Part shown: one piece after another, positions 9,179 to 20,000 of the stretch
Layout: the number at the start of each line of letters is the position of its first letter
How positions within the stretch are numbered: the first letter of the stretch is position 1
Assembly: GCA_009760885.1 (NCBI GenBank)
Contig: CM019701.1
Span: 34,796,697-34,860,696, forward strand
Direction of reading: 5' to 3'
Origin: Achatina immaculata
Lineage: Eukaryota; Mollusca; Gastropoda; Stylommatophora; Achatinidae
DNA length: 64,000 bases
Made by a program: the position numbers and the translations under genes
Notes under the pieces: generated by a model
Told to the model about the DNA's origin: nothing
What the model saw: only the letters and a program-made list of their open reading frames with translations
Database searches by the model: none

Positions 9179-10282
9179 AACAAATATGTAATAAAAATGA
9201 TGATTATTCCTCGTGCTGAGTACAGATTTCTTGTCCTCAAACATGTGGGTTTTTTTTTTTTCTTTCCGACTTTAATCGAAAAATGTTTGATCTGCAGTTA
9301 CCAAAAATCTGGCATTGTAAAGGCATTCAACAGTGTGGTCCACGATACAATGTTAGAGACTGTATGTCGTGTAGCAATTTGTTTCTTCTCAAGTCACTGA
9401 CATTTATTTGAAGGTATGACGACTTTTGAGGTCGACGAGGATGCTCAAAATAGGAAAGCAGGTAAATCTCAAACGTAAAGGCCATATTCGTAACGTTCCT
9501 AGATTTTTATCAACCACGCCGATAAGAGTCCTAGGCAACAGAACTTGTACTGCTTCTAATACGATCCTTTGGAAGATTAAGAACCATAAGGGCATTTTGA
9601 AAGTTTAAAACACAGACACAAGCATACACTCACACACACACATTATAGAAACAAATTGTGTTTCTAGATTTTATTTTGAAAAGTACAAAGCACGAAATGG
9701 TTTTCATGATATGAGTACATAAAAGTGTATAGAACTATTTGAATATACACAAAGCCTCTGGGGCAAAACTATGATAACAAAGACTTACAAAGAGCTTTAT
9801 TTGTTAACGGAGCACGCAGTTATAATGTTTTGGCTTGCGTCATATTTATACTGAAACATGCAGGATGAAGAATATGAAAAGAAGAGTAACTTTACATTTA
9901 TGATGGCCAGACAAGAGCGCTACAGTGGGAAGCTAAGGGAACTGGTATCGTCAGCCACAAAAAACTGGTGGAAATATTGAAAATGGGATCAGAGCACTTA
10001 TGAACTAATCGTCCAATGTGCAGTGAGGATGATCCATCAACTAACTAAGTTATGATGCATAATAAATAAGAATATAAAACTGGCTGTCAAACTGAGATAA
10101 AGATGAGCAAAGCAGAATTAATTTTTCTTCATATATTCTCAAATGACAAGCTGGATATCTTTTGAAGAATGCAGGACACAAACATTTTTTTGGGTGTAAG
10201 TATGTAAAACTGAGTATATAAATATACCTAAAATCACTGCAGTTAGACTGATAACAAAATATTAGGCAATTTAAAACAAATT
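9179..10282. other. No gene recognised
   Basis: AT-rich with T-runs near 9250 and a CA-rich patch near 9630. No family found elsewhere in the window is visible, and no credible first exon for POLR1E could be picked out here. Confidence 0.5.
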
Positions 10283-10283
10283 A

Positions 10284-12454
10284 GTGGATTGGTTGCTAAA
10301 ACCAGGGAAGAACAGTGATACTGCCTCCAGCTACAGGCCAGTCAGTCTCACTAGCTGCCTATGCAAAACGATGGAACGCATCATTGACCTGAGGCTAAAA
10401 TGGTACCTAGAAAGTGAAAACCTTGTTCCACAACAAGCAGGATTTAGGCAGTACTACAGTATGGAAGATCAAGTGACCTATCTCTCTCAAGAGATTGAGG
10501 ATGCATTCCAAGAGAAAAACCTTGTACTAGCAGCGTGGATAGACCTGAAGAAAGCCTTTGATAAAGTATGGAAAAAAGGTCTGCTGTGGAAACTAAGAAA
10601 CTGCAATGTGAATGGAAGACTGTACAACGGGATAAAGTCCTATTTACACAGTAGAAGAGCTAGAGTAGTAATGGATGGACACAAAAGCCAGAAAGTACTT
10701 CTGCGACACGGTGTACCACAAGGAGGAGTCCTTTCACCTACACTATTCCTTGTATTCATTAATGACCTGGTCAAGGAACTTCCCTATGGAATCAGAGCGG
10801 CACTGTATGCAGATGATCTGGTCATGTGGTGTACAGATGAATATGCGACAGTTGCTACACAGAGACTCCAAAGAGCAGCAGACATCTTGACATCATGGAC
10901 AAACAAATGGTGTGTAAGTATCAACACAGAGAAATCAAGTACCACTCTGTTCACCCTCTCATTTAAACAGAAAGCAGGTAAGATCTTTGTAAATGAAATA
11001 CCCTTAAGGATGGACAACCAACCCACTTACTTAGGAGTGACTCTTGACTCAAAACTGACCTGGAAGCAACACATCAACAGTGCAGAAGCAAAAGCCAGAA
11101 GAAAACTAGCCATATTAAGAAAATTGAGTGGAACCACATGGGGAGCTAGTGAAAGAATCCTCAAGAATGTATATCAGCAAAGTATTCTACCACATTTAGA
11201 ATATGGCTCAACATCTTGGTGCACAGCATCAAACACTACGCTGCATAATCTAGACAAGGTACAAAATCAGTCACTACGGATTATCACAGGTGCCATGAGG
11301 TCCACACCAATAGTAGAAATGCAGAAAATAGTTGGTGTTCAAGCACTAAAGGAACGTAGAGACACAAAGGTTATGACCATGGGAGAAAAATTCTTTAGCT
11401 CTGTAAGCCATCCCCTGAAGGAGAGATTCAATAACTTGGCATTAGGACGGCTTAAAAGAAGCAGCTTCATCCATCAGGCCAAGCGTATGCTAAGCTGATA
11501 CCTGACCTTCCAACTGTAGTCGCTCCATTATCATCTGTACCAGAGCATACACCGTGGAAAGAAGCAGATTATACACAAATAACTATTCAGACTGAAGTGA
11601 AAGATGTGCAGAATGGTGAGATGCAGAGCAGTCTTGTAAGATCAACAGCCACACTTAGTGTTCTAGATGACGAATATCCATGTGACACCTGGATATGTGT
11701 GTATACAGATGGATCTGCACATAATACCATAAAGAATGGAGGGGCAGGAGCATATATTGAATATCCAAACAACACCATTGACAAGATTTCCATACCCACT
11801 GGAAAATACTGCAACAACTTTGATGCAGAATTTAGGGCAATTATTGCTGCAGTTGAAAAACTATCAGACTCCAGAATTGATACATGTCCTGTAGTAATTC
11901 TCACAGATGCAAGATCAGTACTGGAAGCTCTTCAGTGCAACAAACTACCAGACCTTAAAGATGCCTTGTCAAAAATTGGCTTACAACATGGAGTCACTTT
12001 GCAATGGATTCCTTCCCACTGTGGGATACCAGGCAATGAGAAAGCTGACCATCTGGCCAAAGAGGGCAATGAAATGGAGCAACCAGACATACCAATCACC
12101 TATAATCAGAAGAAAAGCATGATAAAAACCTACAGGAAGCCACAAACACCACCACATGATGACTATCACATGCTAAACAGAAAGGAACAAGTCACCATCT
12201 TCCGTCTCCGAACAGGACGCAGCCGACTCCGAAGTCATATGTATACAAAGTTTAAGGTTGGTATTACTAATCTATGTACATGTGCCCAAGTGCCCCAAAC
12301 TGTGGAACATATCCTCCAGAACTGCATCAACTACGAGACACTGAGAAATAATTACTGGCCCAGTGAAACCACTAAAGAAGATAAGCTCTACGGTTCCATA
12401 CATGAGTTACAAAAAACACTGAAATTTATCCAAGAGACAGGACTGCAGGTATAG
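10284..12454 (+). pseudogene. LINE-A ORF2: RT plus RNase H, one frameshift
   Basis: Codons from about 10295 to 11498 carry RT motifs in order: YRPVSLTSCLCKTMER, LAAWIDLKKAFDKVW, HGVPQGGVLSPTLFLVFIND and ALYADDLVMW. A single base is missing in gcgtatgctaag (compare gcgtatgcgtaag near 27172), and this ends the frame at 11498. The second open stretch, 11597-12454, is an RNase H domain (VYTDGSAHN, VVILTDARSVLEAL, WIPSHCGIPGNEKADHLAKEG) followed by a C-terminal region with CAQVPQTVEHILQNC. APE-RT-RNaseH order is typical of the I superfamily. Apart from that lesion it is well preserved. Confidence 0.88.
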
Positions 12455-12484
12455 ACAGACAATGCGAACGAAGAAGAAGAAGAG
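10295..12484 (+). mobile_element. LINE-A (I-like) 5'-truncated copy
   Basis: 2.19 kb copy starting inside the RT domain and ending in aacgaagaagaagaaga. A near-perfect 12 bp duplication, agtgga(t/a)tggtt, lies at 10283-10294 and 12485-12496. It carries RT and RNase H, with one frameshift between them. Confidence 0.9.
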
Positions 12485-12684
12485 AGTGGAATGGTTTTGG
12501 TGATAGTCAAGTGTGTCATCTTAGCTCCTCATATAAATGGCAGTCTTGCAGCAGCTGCTAGGCTGTTATATTTCCAGTGCTGTAGATGCACAGATTAAGC
12601 GAATGTAGTTCAGGTGAAGGATGTAGAAATAAGTTAAGTAGAGGAAGAAGTAGATGAGAGTTTAGTTAGGACTGAATGTTGTAT

Positions 12685-13049
12685 TCATGAACTGCTTGAG
12701 GAGGATTTTAAACATTAAATGGCAGAATAAGATCAGGAATGCAGAGGTCTAGGAAAGGGCAAGACAAGAACCTATGAACCTACAAATCATGTCTAGGAAG
12801 TGGAGGTGGATTGGCCACACTCTGAGGAAACCCAACACCAGCATAGCAAGACAGGCACTGACATGGGGTCCTCAAGGAAATAGAAGATGAGGAAGATCTA
12901 GATTAACTTGGAGAAGAGAAATTATGACAGTGCTCAGAGACAAGGGATGCACATGAAAGGAAGCAGAGAATAATTCCAAGAACAGGGGTGACTGGAGAGT
13001 CTTTATCTGTGGCCTATGCCCTCAATGGAGTGAAAGGTGATGATGATGA
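12685..13049 (+). mobile_element. LINE-D 3' fragment
   Basis: 365 bp bracketed by tgaatgttgtat at 12673-12684 and 13050-13061. Frames encode CLRRILNIKWQNKIRN, then RWIGHTLRKPNTSIARQAL and LTWRRE. This is the C-terminal tail seen in many invertebrate APE-RT LINEs. Stops are present. The tail is (TGA)n. Confidence 0.82.
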
Positions 13050-13270
13050 TGAATGTTGTATCAAGATTATGACTTTTGAGGAAGAGGAAGCTGCCTGACC
13101 CTTACAAATTATCTAAGTTATCTTGTCAAAGAAAAGCACATTCCACTGCATGGTTTTGAAGCTTTCTCATTTGATGTAATTGTTCATGATGAGGCAAACC
13201 TTTGCAAACATTCTTTTTATATACTCTTCAATTTAAGTAACCAGTCTTGTTTATCTGTCATTGTGTGTTT

Positions 13271-16200
13271 CTCTCTCTCTCTGGACCTTAAGTGCCCAGG
13301 GTACATGGGGCTTCCGCAAGGGTTTTCCACAAATGCCTGTCTTTCGCCTTTTTTTCTGCTCTTGCCCAGGTGAGCCCTCTATTGCTCAACATCCTTTCTG
13401 TTGTTCTTCTCCATGTCTCTTTTGGTCTACCCTTACTTCTGCTCCCCTGTGGTGTCCATCTTAGTGCTATTTTTGGTAGTGAGTTGTCAGTCATTCGGAG
13501 CACATGTCCCAACCATCGCCAGCGTCTTTCCTCAATAATTGTTGTCAGTGGTTTCATCTGCATTTCTGCCAATAAGATGTTATTTCTTATGGTGTTTGGC
13601 CAAAATATTTTTTTAATTCTATTTAAACATTTAGTCTGGAAAGAATTCAACTTGTTTTCTATGGTTTTGGTGATTTTCCAGCATTCACTTCCATAGAGTA
13701 GTACACTTAGAACATTACTCTTAAATATCCTGATTTTCATATTTATGCTTAGTTTTTTTTATTTCCATATATTCTGTAGCATTGCAAAAGCCTGTTTTGC
13801 TCTAGTAAGTCTGCTGTTGATGTCCTCTGTGCTGTCTCCATTTTCTACTACTCTGCTGCCAAGGTATACAAATTCGTTGACCTTCTCCACTAACTTGTTA
13901 TCTACTCTGAGTACATTTCTGTTGTTCACATTTTGCTTCATTAACTTTGTCTTTCCTACGTTGATCTTTAGTCCTACGTTGTTTGCATTCTGGGTTAACT
14001 TGTTTATTTTATCTTGCATATCTTTGTGACTGCTTGATAATAGACAAATGTCGTCCGCAAAGTCAAGGTCCTCCAGCACTGTGTTAAGGGTCCATTGTAA
14101 TCCTCTGCGTTTGTCTGATGTTGCCTCCTTCATTAACCAGTCTACTGCCAAGATAAATAATGTTGGTGATAGTACACATCCCTGTTTCACTCCTGTTTGT
14201 ACCCTAAAGCTGCTGGAGGTATGTTCTCCACAGAGAACTTTGCACTGAAAACCCTCGTATAGGGCTTTGATTACATTAACTATTTTATGGGGGAGGCCAT
14301 GCCATCTTAGGATTTTCCACAGTGCATCTCTGTTGACACTGTCAAAGGCTTTCTCAAAATCTATGAATAATGCATATGTTGTGCTATGCCATTCATTTGC
14401 CTGTTCTAATATTTGTCTAAGTACAAATATATGGTCTATGCATGATCTTCCTTTCCTAAATCCTGCCTGCTCTTTCCGAAGTTTTTCCTCAAGTGTTGGT
14501 ACAATTCTGTTGATGATTATTCTGCAAAATACTTTACTAGTGAGTGGCAGTAGGGTAATGCCTCTCCAGTTCCCGCAATCTCTGAGGTCACCCTTCTTTG
14601 GTAGTTTTACTATAAGACCAGTTTTCCACTCCTCTGGGGCTTTTTCTAAATCCCAGATTTGTTGTAATATCCGGCAAAGTTGTTTTGGTGTTTCTGTTTC
14701 TTCTGCTTTCAATATCTCAGCAGTCACTTCATCTTCACCTGGTGCCCTGTCTGATTTTAGCATCTTTATCGCCTCTTTTACTTCATTTATTGTTATTGGT
14801 CCTGTATTGATGTTTAGTTCCGCTTTTGCTTCAGGTATATCTATTGCTTGTGCTGCTTGTGTTCTGTTTAGTAGGGTGTTAAAGTGTTCCCTCCATCTTT
14901 CAATTTTTTCTCTTTCTCCACTGACCAGTTGTCCATTTTGTGTTCTTACTGCACTTTCACATCTTGTATTGAAGTTACCTGTCATCTGCTTTGTGATTTT
15001 ATATATGGTTTTCATGTCATTTGTATATGCTGCTTTCTCTGCTGTCTCTGCTAAGTTGTCATAATACTGACGTTTATCTTGACGGCATGATTCCTTCACT
15101 TCTTTGTCTTTTTGTGCATAATTACTTAAAACTCGTTTTTAAGCCTTGTGATTTGGTGTTCAGTAATTTTTTCTTGATTTCTTTTCTTTGCTCTATCTTT
15201 TCCCATGTGGTCTCACTTATCCATTCCTCTTTTCTCCTTTTCCGATATCCCAGCACCTCTTTTGCTGTTTCCTGTAGTGTTTTATTGAACTCTAATATGG
15301 ACATTTCTGCTTCGTCTTGTAGGACACTGAAGCGGTTCTTAAGTATTATTGAGAATTCATTTCTTGTTTGCTGGTCTATCAGTTTTCTTGTATCAAAATG
15401 TATCTTCTGTGTTCTCCGATTCTGGCTTTCCTTAATTTTAGTTTTATTTTTGCTACCAGAAGGTTGTGATCACTTCCTATATCTGCTCCTTTCCTTGCTC
15501 GCACATCTTGTAGTGACCGTTTCCACTTGTTGTTTATTAGTATGTGATCGATTTGGTTTTCTGTGGTTTTATCTGGTGACCTCCAAGTCACCTTATGGAT
15601 GTTTTTGTGTTGGAAAATTGTCCCTCCGATGGTCATCATGTTTTCTTCACAGAAACTGCACAATCTTTCTCCATTTTCATTTATTTCTCCGATTCCTTCT
15701 CTTCCCATGATTCTTCTTCTATCTTCATTTCCTTCACCTACTTTTGCATTGTAGTCGCCCAAGATGAGTAGCATGTCATGCTTGGGTATTGTTTCTACTG
15801 TGGCTTGGAGGCTGTTGTAAAAATCTTCTTTTAATTCCTCTTCAGCTGCTTCTGTTGGTGCATAACAAACTATAATAGACAGCTTCGTGAATCTTGAGTT
15901 GAAACGTGCATATAATAATCTCTCATTTATTGGGGTCCATTTCAGCAATGCTCTTGATGCTTCTTTTGTTATAATCAATGCTACTCCTCCTTCATGAAGA
16001 TCTTCTTTACCTGACCATATTATTGTATCTTCTGTGTGCTGTGTTGTTAATTTCCTTCTGCCTTGTCCTGTCCATCTTGCTTCTTGTATTCCTAATATGT
16101 CTAGTTTGTATCTGTGCATTTCCTTGATGGTTTGTGCTAGTTTTCCAGTCTGGTTTAGTGTTCTTACATTCCAGCTGCCTATTTGCATCTTTTGTTTAGG

Positions 16201-16463
16201 TTCCAGGAGGTCTGCAGTCGGGCTGGGGACTTCCAGTGGCTGGCTTTCATCCACAACCTTCATGGGCTCAGTTTCCTGATACGCATTTCTCCTTCCACCT
16301 GCATTTGCTTTTTCCCTTGCTTCTGTTTCTGTAGCAGTCTGATTGTTTTTTCCCAGATAGGGTTGCTGGCCCTATGCTGAACCCTCCTTAGTCGCCTTTT
16401 ACGATCATGCATGGTAGGGTACAGTGGTCCTATTCTTTGCAGATCCCGGGTACCACACGGGGG
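13271..16463 (-). mobile_element. LINE-B full-length copy 1
   Basis: 3193 bp, full length by comparison with 58807-61988: both begin (minus strand) at ccccgtgtggtaccc and end in a (GA)n tail. The perfect 12 bp duplication cattgtgtgttt lies at 13259-13270 and 16464-16475. It has a single long coding region with a 5' UTR of about 200 bp. Confidence 0.95.
13288..16263 (-). pseudogene. LINE-B ORF (APE endonuclease plus RT), disrupted
   Basis: Starts at 16263. The APE endonuclease has IGSWNVRTLNQTGK, LDILGIQEARWTGQ, LLILGDYNAKVGE and ADIGSDHNLL. The RT has GDLRDCGNWRGITLLPL, YALFIDFEKAFDSVN, TGVKQGCVLSPTLFILAV and DLDFADDICLLS. The C-terminal tail includes LGHVLRMTDNSLP. There is no RNase H. Lesions relative to the copy at 58822-61789 are a 1 bp loss near 15405, a change of length near 15137 and a Ser-to-stop change near 13760. 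LINE-B is a single-ORF APE-RT family whose clade I cannot fix by eye. Confidence 0.88.
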
Positions 16464-16475
16464 CATTGTGTGTTT

Positions 16476-16956
16476 ATCCTTATTTAAACTACAGACTTGT
16501 ACAGTAGCATTTCCTGTCTAGTATAGAGATCTTTTGACCATTTCTTAGAACATCATGGTTATTGAGCCATACCTGTCTGTTGATAGTGTTTTGTTTCTTG
16601 AAAAGTACATGTGTCAAAGGTGATTAATAGTGTAACTGGTGTCTATGTCTAACCACCTTTACAAAATAACCTGTTGATAGTGGTAAATTCTGCTCAGATA
16701 CAACTGTGTTCTTGCTTAGAAATAGTACTTCTAAATAGTACTTTCTCATGGCTTTACTCATTTAAAAAAAAAATGGAAAGAAAACAAGAAAGAATAAATT
16801 GACACAACTGTAATAGATGGCACAGGAGATAATGGCTTCCGGAATATTTATTGGACAAGTGAGGCTGGAAAGCTAATTATGAAAATTTAAAAGTGGCATG
16901 TATTATCATTATTACCATGTATATTGTATTTGAAAATAATACTTTATTTATTACAG
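16476..16956. other. POLR1E upstream intron sequence
   Basis: AT-rich, with no first exon recognised. The end at 16935-16956 (tttatttattacag) is a good polypyrimidine/AG acceptor for the exon at 16957. Confidence 0.5.
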
Positions 16957-17075
16957 TTGCTGTCCGTTTTTCTAATGGCACCCTGAACAGTAATGACCAG
17001 AATCGAGTTACTTTTAAGTGCTTCACCAAAAATGACACAGGTTCTAAAACAGTTGCTCCCCCCAAACACATCGTT
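16957..17075 (+). CDS. POLR1E: POLR1E exon (second coding exon)
   Basis: Enters in phase 1 after ttattacag and leaves in phase 0 at gttgtgagt. It encodes VRFSNGTLNS, then VTFKCFTKNDTG and APPKHIV, corresponding to the N-terminal dimerisation domain that contacts the A34.5 partner. Confidence 0.9.
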
Positions 17076-20000
17076 GTGAGTTTTTACTTTTTTTTTCCCT
17101 AACTTGCAGCTCTCTCTCTCTCACTCTTTCTCTCTGAACCTTTAGTGCCCAGGGCACATGGAGCTTCTGCAAGGGTTTTCCACAAATGCCTTTTTTTTTT
17201 TTTCTGCTCTTGCACATACTCTTTCCTTTTTCTAAAAATATTTTCTGTGTTTTTTTTTAATGTTTTGTTTTGTGTGATGTTATTATGTCTTTATTCCTGA
17301 ATAGAGATATATGGAGCTAATTCAGTAATCGGTGTGTTAGTTACCATGGATTTGAGAGCAAAGAGCGATGAGATGATTATCAGGTCTGTGAATGAACAAA
17401 CTTTATTTTCACAGGATGAAGAACTGGCCATACAGTCCTTTCAGACATTCCATTCTGCTCTTCATCTCTCAACTTTCATTCAAACCCAATCATTCAACAT
17501 CAGTTTAGAACTAGTGTTACAAATATAAGAGGCAGTTTGAAATATGTGGAAAATAACCAATATAAAAAATTAAATGTAAATGTAAAATTAAATGGAACTA
17601 TTCTAAAGCAGGTGCAGAAATTCAAATACCTCGAAGTAGTAATAACTTCAGATGGGAAATGCAGAACAGAAGTTAAGAACAGAATAGGCCAAGCAAAGAC
17701 TGCATTTCAGAGAATAAGAAACATTATGCAACACATCCTTATCAATGAATGTTAGAAAACGAGTCCTAAAATGCTATATTGAACATATTTTATTATATGG
17801 AAATGAATCATGGACAGTAGGCAGGTCTGCACAAAAGTCATTGGAAGCAACAGAAATGTGGTTAATTAGAAGAATGTTGCAAATCCCCTGGACAGCAAAA
17901 ATAACTAATGAAGATTGTATGAGAAGAGCCGGAGAGACAAAAAAATCTTGTCAAAAAAATAAGAGAGAGACAATGTACTTTCATAGGACATGCAATGAGA
18001 AGAAGGGGCATTGAAAATATTATAACAACAGGAAAAATAGAGGGAAGAATAGCCAGGGAAAGATCAAGAGAAATGATACTGGACAGTCTGACGGGATGGT
18101 GCGAGAGATCACCAACTTGGCCAGCTTGAAGGATTGTGTTCTCTGGAGAAGCATAATAGCCAATGCCAGTTGGCACAGCACCTGCTGCTGATGATGATTG
18201 AAATATGGATTGAAAACTAGTACATACTGAGATCTAGATAGGTTAAAGGAAAAATAGAAAACAAAATACAAATGAATGAAGCTGTAGATGAAATTTGCAG
18301 TTGAATGAATGAATAAAATAATGAACTTTATTTACAGTGGGTGAAGAATTGGGCACGTAGGCATGTCTAACATTTTGCCCATAATCACACAACTTTCATT
18401 CCATTCCAGACATCAGGTGTGTTGTGCACATAACAAACAGAATTAAAATTAAAATAGCAAAACTAAAATAACAAAATGTTTACATAGCACTCTTACCCAC
18501 ACACACTCAGTACAAGAAATAGCATGCAGCAAAGTTACTCTCACAATTTAGCACATTAATCTTCTTGAAGAAGGCTGGCTAGTAAAGAGGATTAAAGAGA
18601 GAAAACTTAAATATTTTGGACACATTAAACGTCATGATAATTTAGAGAAGACCGTATTGGAAGGATACATAATGGGAAAAAGAAAAAGGAAGACCAAAAC
18701 GAAGATGGCTGCAAGACATCGTTGACGATCTGGAAATGGATGCAACAGCAGCAGGCCACCTTGCTCACAACCGAGAGGCCTACGGGAGTGCTGTTTGGGA
18801 GGCAAAGTTCCACAAGGGACATGCAAATGAATGAATGAATGAATCTACCAAACTACTATACTTAAAATCATTTTCTTTCAGTGCTTGCAGTAAGTAATGT
18901 GGAAGGTTTATAAATCATAGTGGCATTTAATCATCATCAAGTTTGTAGTTGTTGGAAGGAACATAGCTTATATTTTTTAAGTGATATGGGAGAATAGTCC
19001 AAAAATGAGCAGCTGAGTAAATAAAACTTTTCTTAGATCAGATCCAGGTTTTAGAAGAAGACTATTGTGTGAGAGTTGGGTACATTTTAAATTAGACTTA
19101 AATAGTCTTTACAGATGAGATGATGCATTCTGTGATAGAATTTGATGAACTACCTTGACTTTGGTGAATAGGAACCTGTTTTTGAGGAGTTTATGCTGTT
19201 CTGTGGTCTGTGCTTGATCTTTATGACTAATAAGCTTTACCATTTAAAATGAGCAAAGCTTTTTGTAATTGCCTGACACTGAGCGGCCATCCCAGATTGT
19301 GGAATAATAGTCTGTTTGTATATGTGATATGTAGTATGTTTTCCTTGAGTCTTGATCAATGAAGTGCTAAATTTTGACTAACTGATAAAACTTTTTGTGT
19401 AGTGAGTTTTGGAATTTGCATGTGAGAATTCCAAGTGAGACTTTGCATTTTGTGTTTACTAACATTTTCTGACGTTTCAGCACGGATGTACAAGGGGCGT
19501 TCAGAAAGTAATGCACTACATTGTGTTTTTCAGCTAATAATGAAGATAGAAGCATGAAATTTTGCACACTTTAAATATGGCATGTGCTGAACCATATTGC
19601 ACCGCAACCAGCCAAAGAATATAGCTGCCCTAACCGTTGAAATGGAGCATTTTAGCAACTTGTGGTATAAGCAGTGAATTGTGATAGAATTTCTTGTCGC
19701 AGAGAAGGAAACTTGTGAACATTCACAAGCATTTATGTGATGTGTATGGAAGTTTTTCAGTCGATAGGAGTACAGTCAGTCGCTGGGTTCAGAGAATCAA
19801 AGAATCAATAAATGGAGATGAGGAGATGCGTGATCGGCCGTGCTGTGGACGTCCTGCCACAGCCACCAAGGCAGAAATGTTGAAATGCCCTCAACTCAAC
19901 ACTTGGCCTTAAAGCTGTCAGTCAGCAATGGTAGTGCAAATGTAGTTATAAAAGCTCTTGAATTTTCTAAGGTTTATGCAAGATAGGTTCCTCAAAGTCT

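Noticed and set aside
13745..15710. Long + strand ORFs with many Ser/Phe/Leu residues, repeated at 58826-61346
   Set aside because: Antisense of LINE-B. The hydrophobic look comes from reading A-rich coding sequence backwards.
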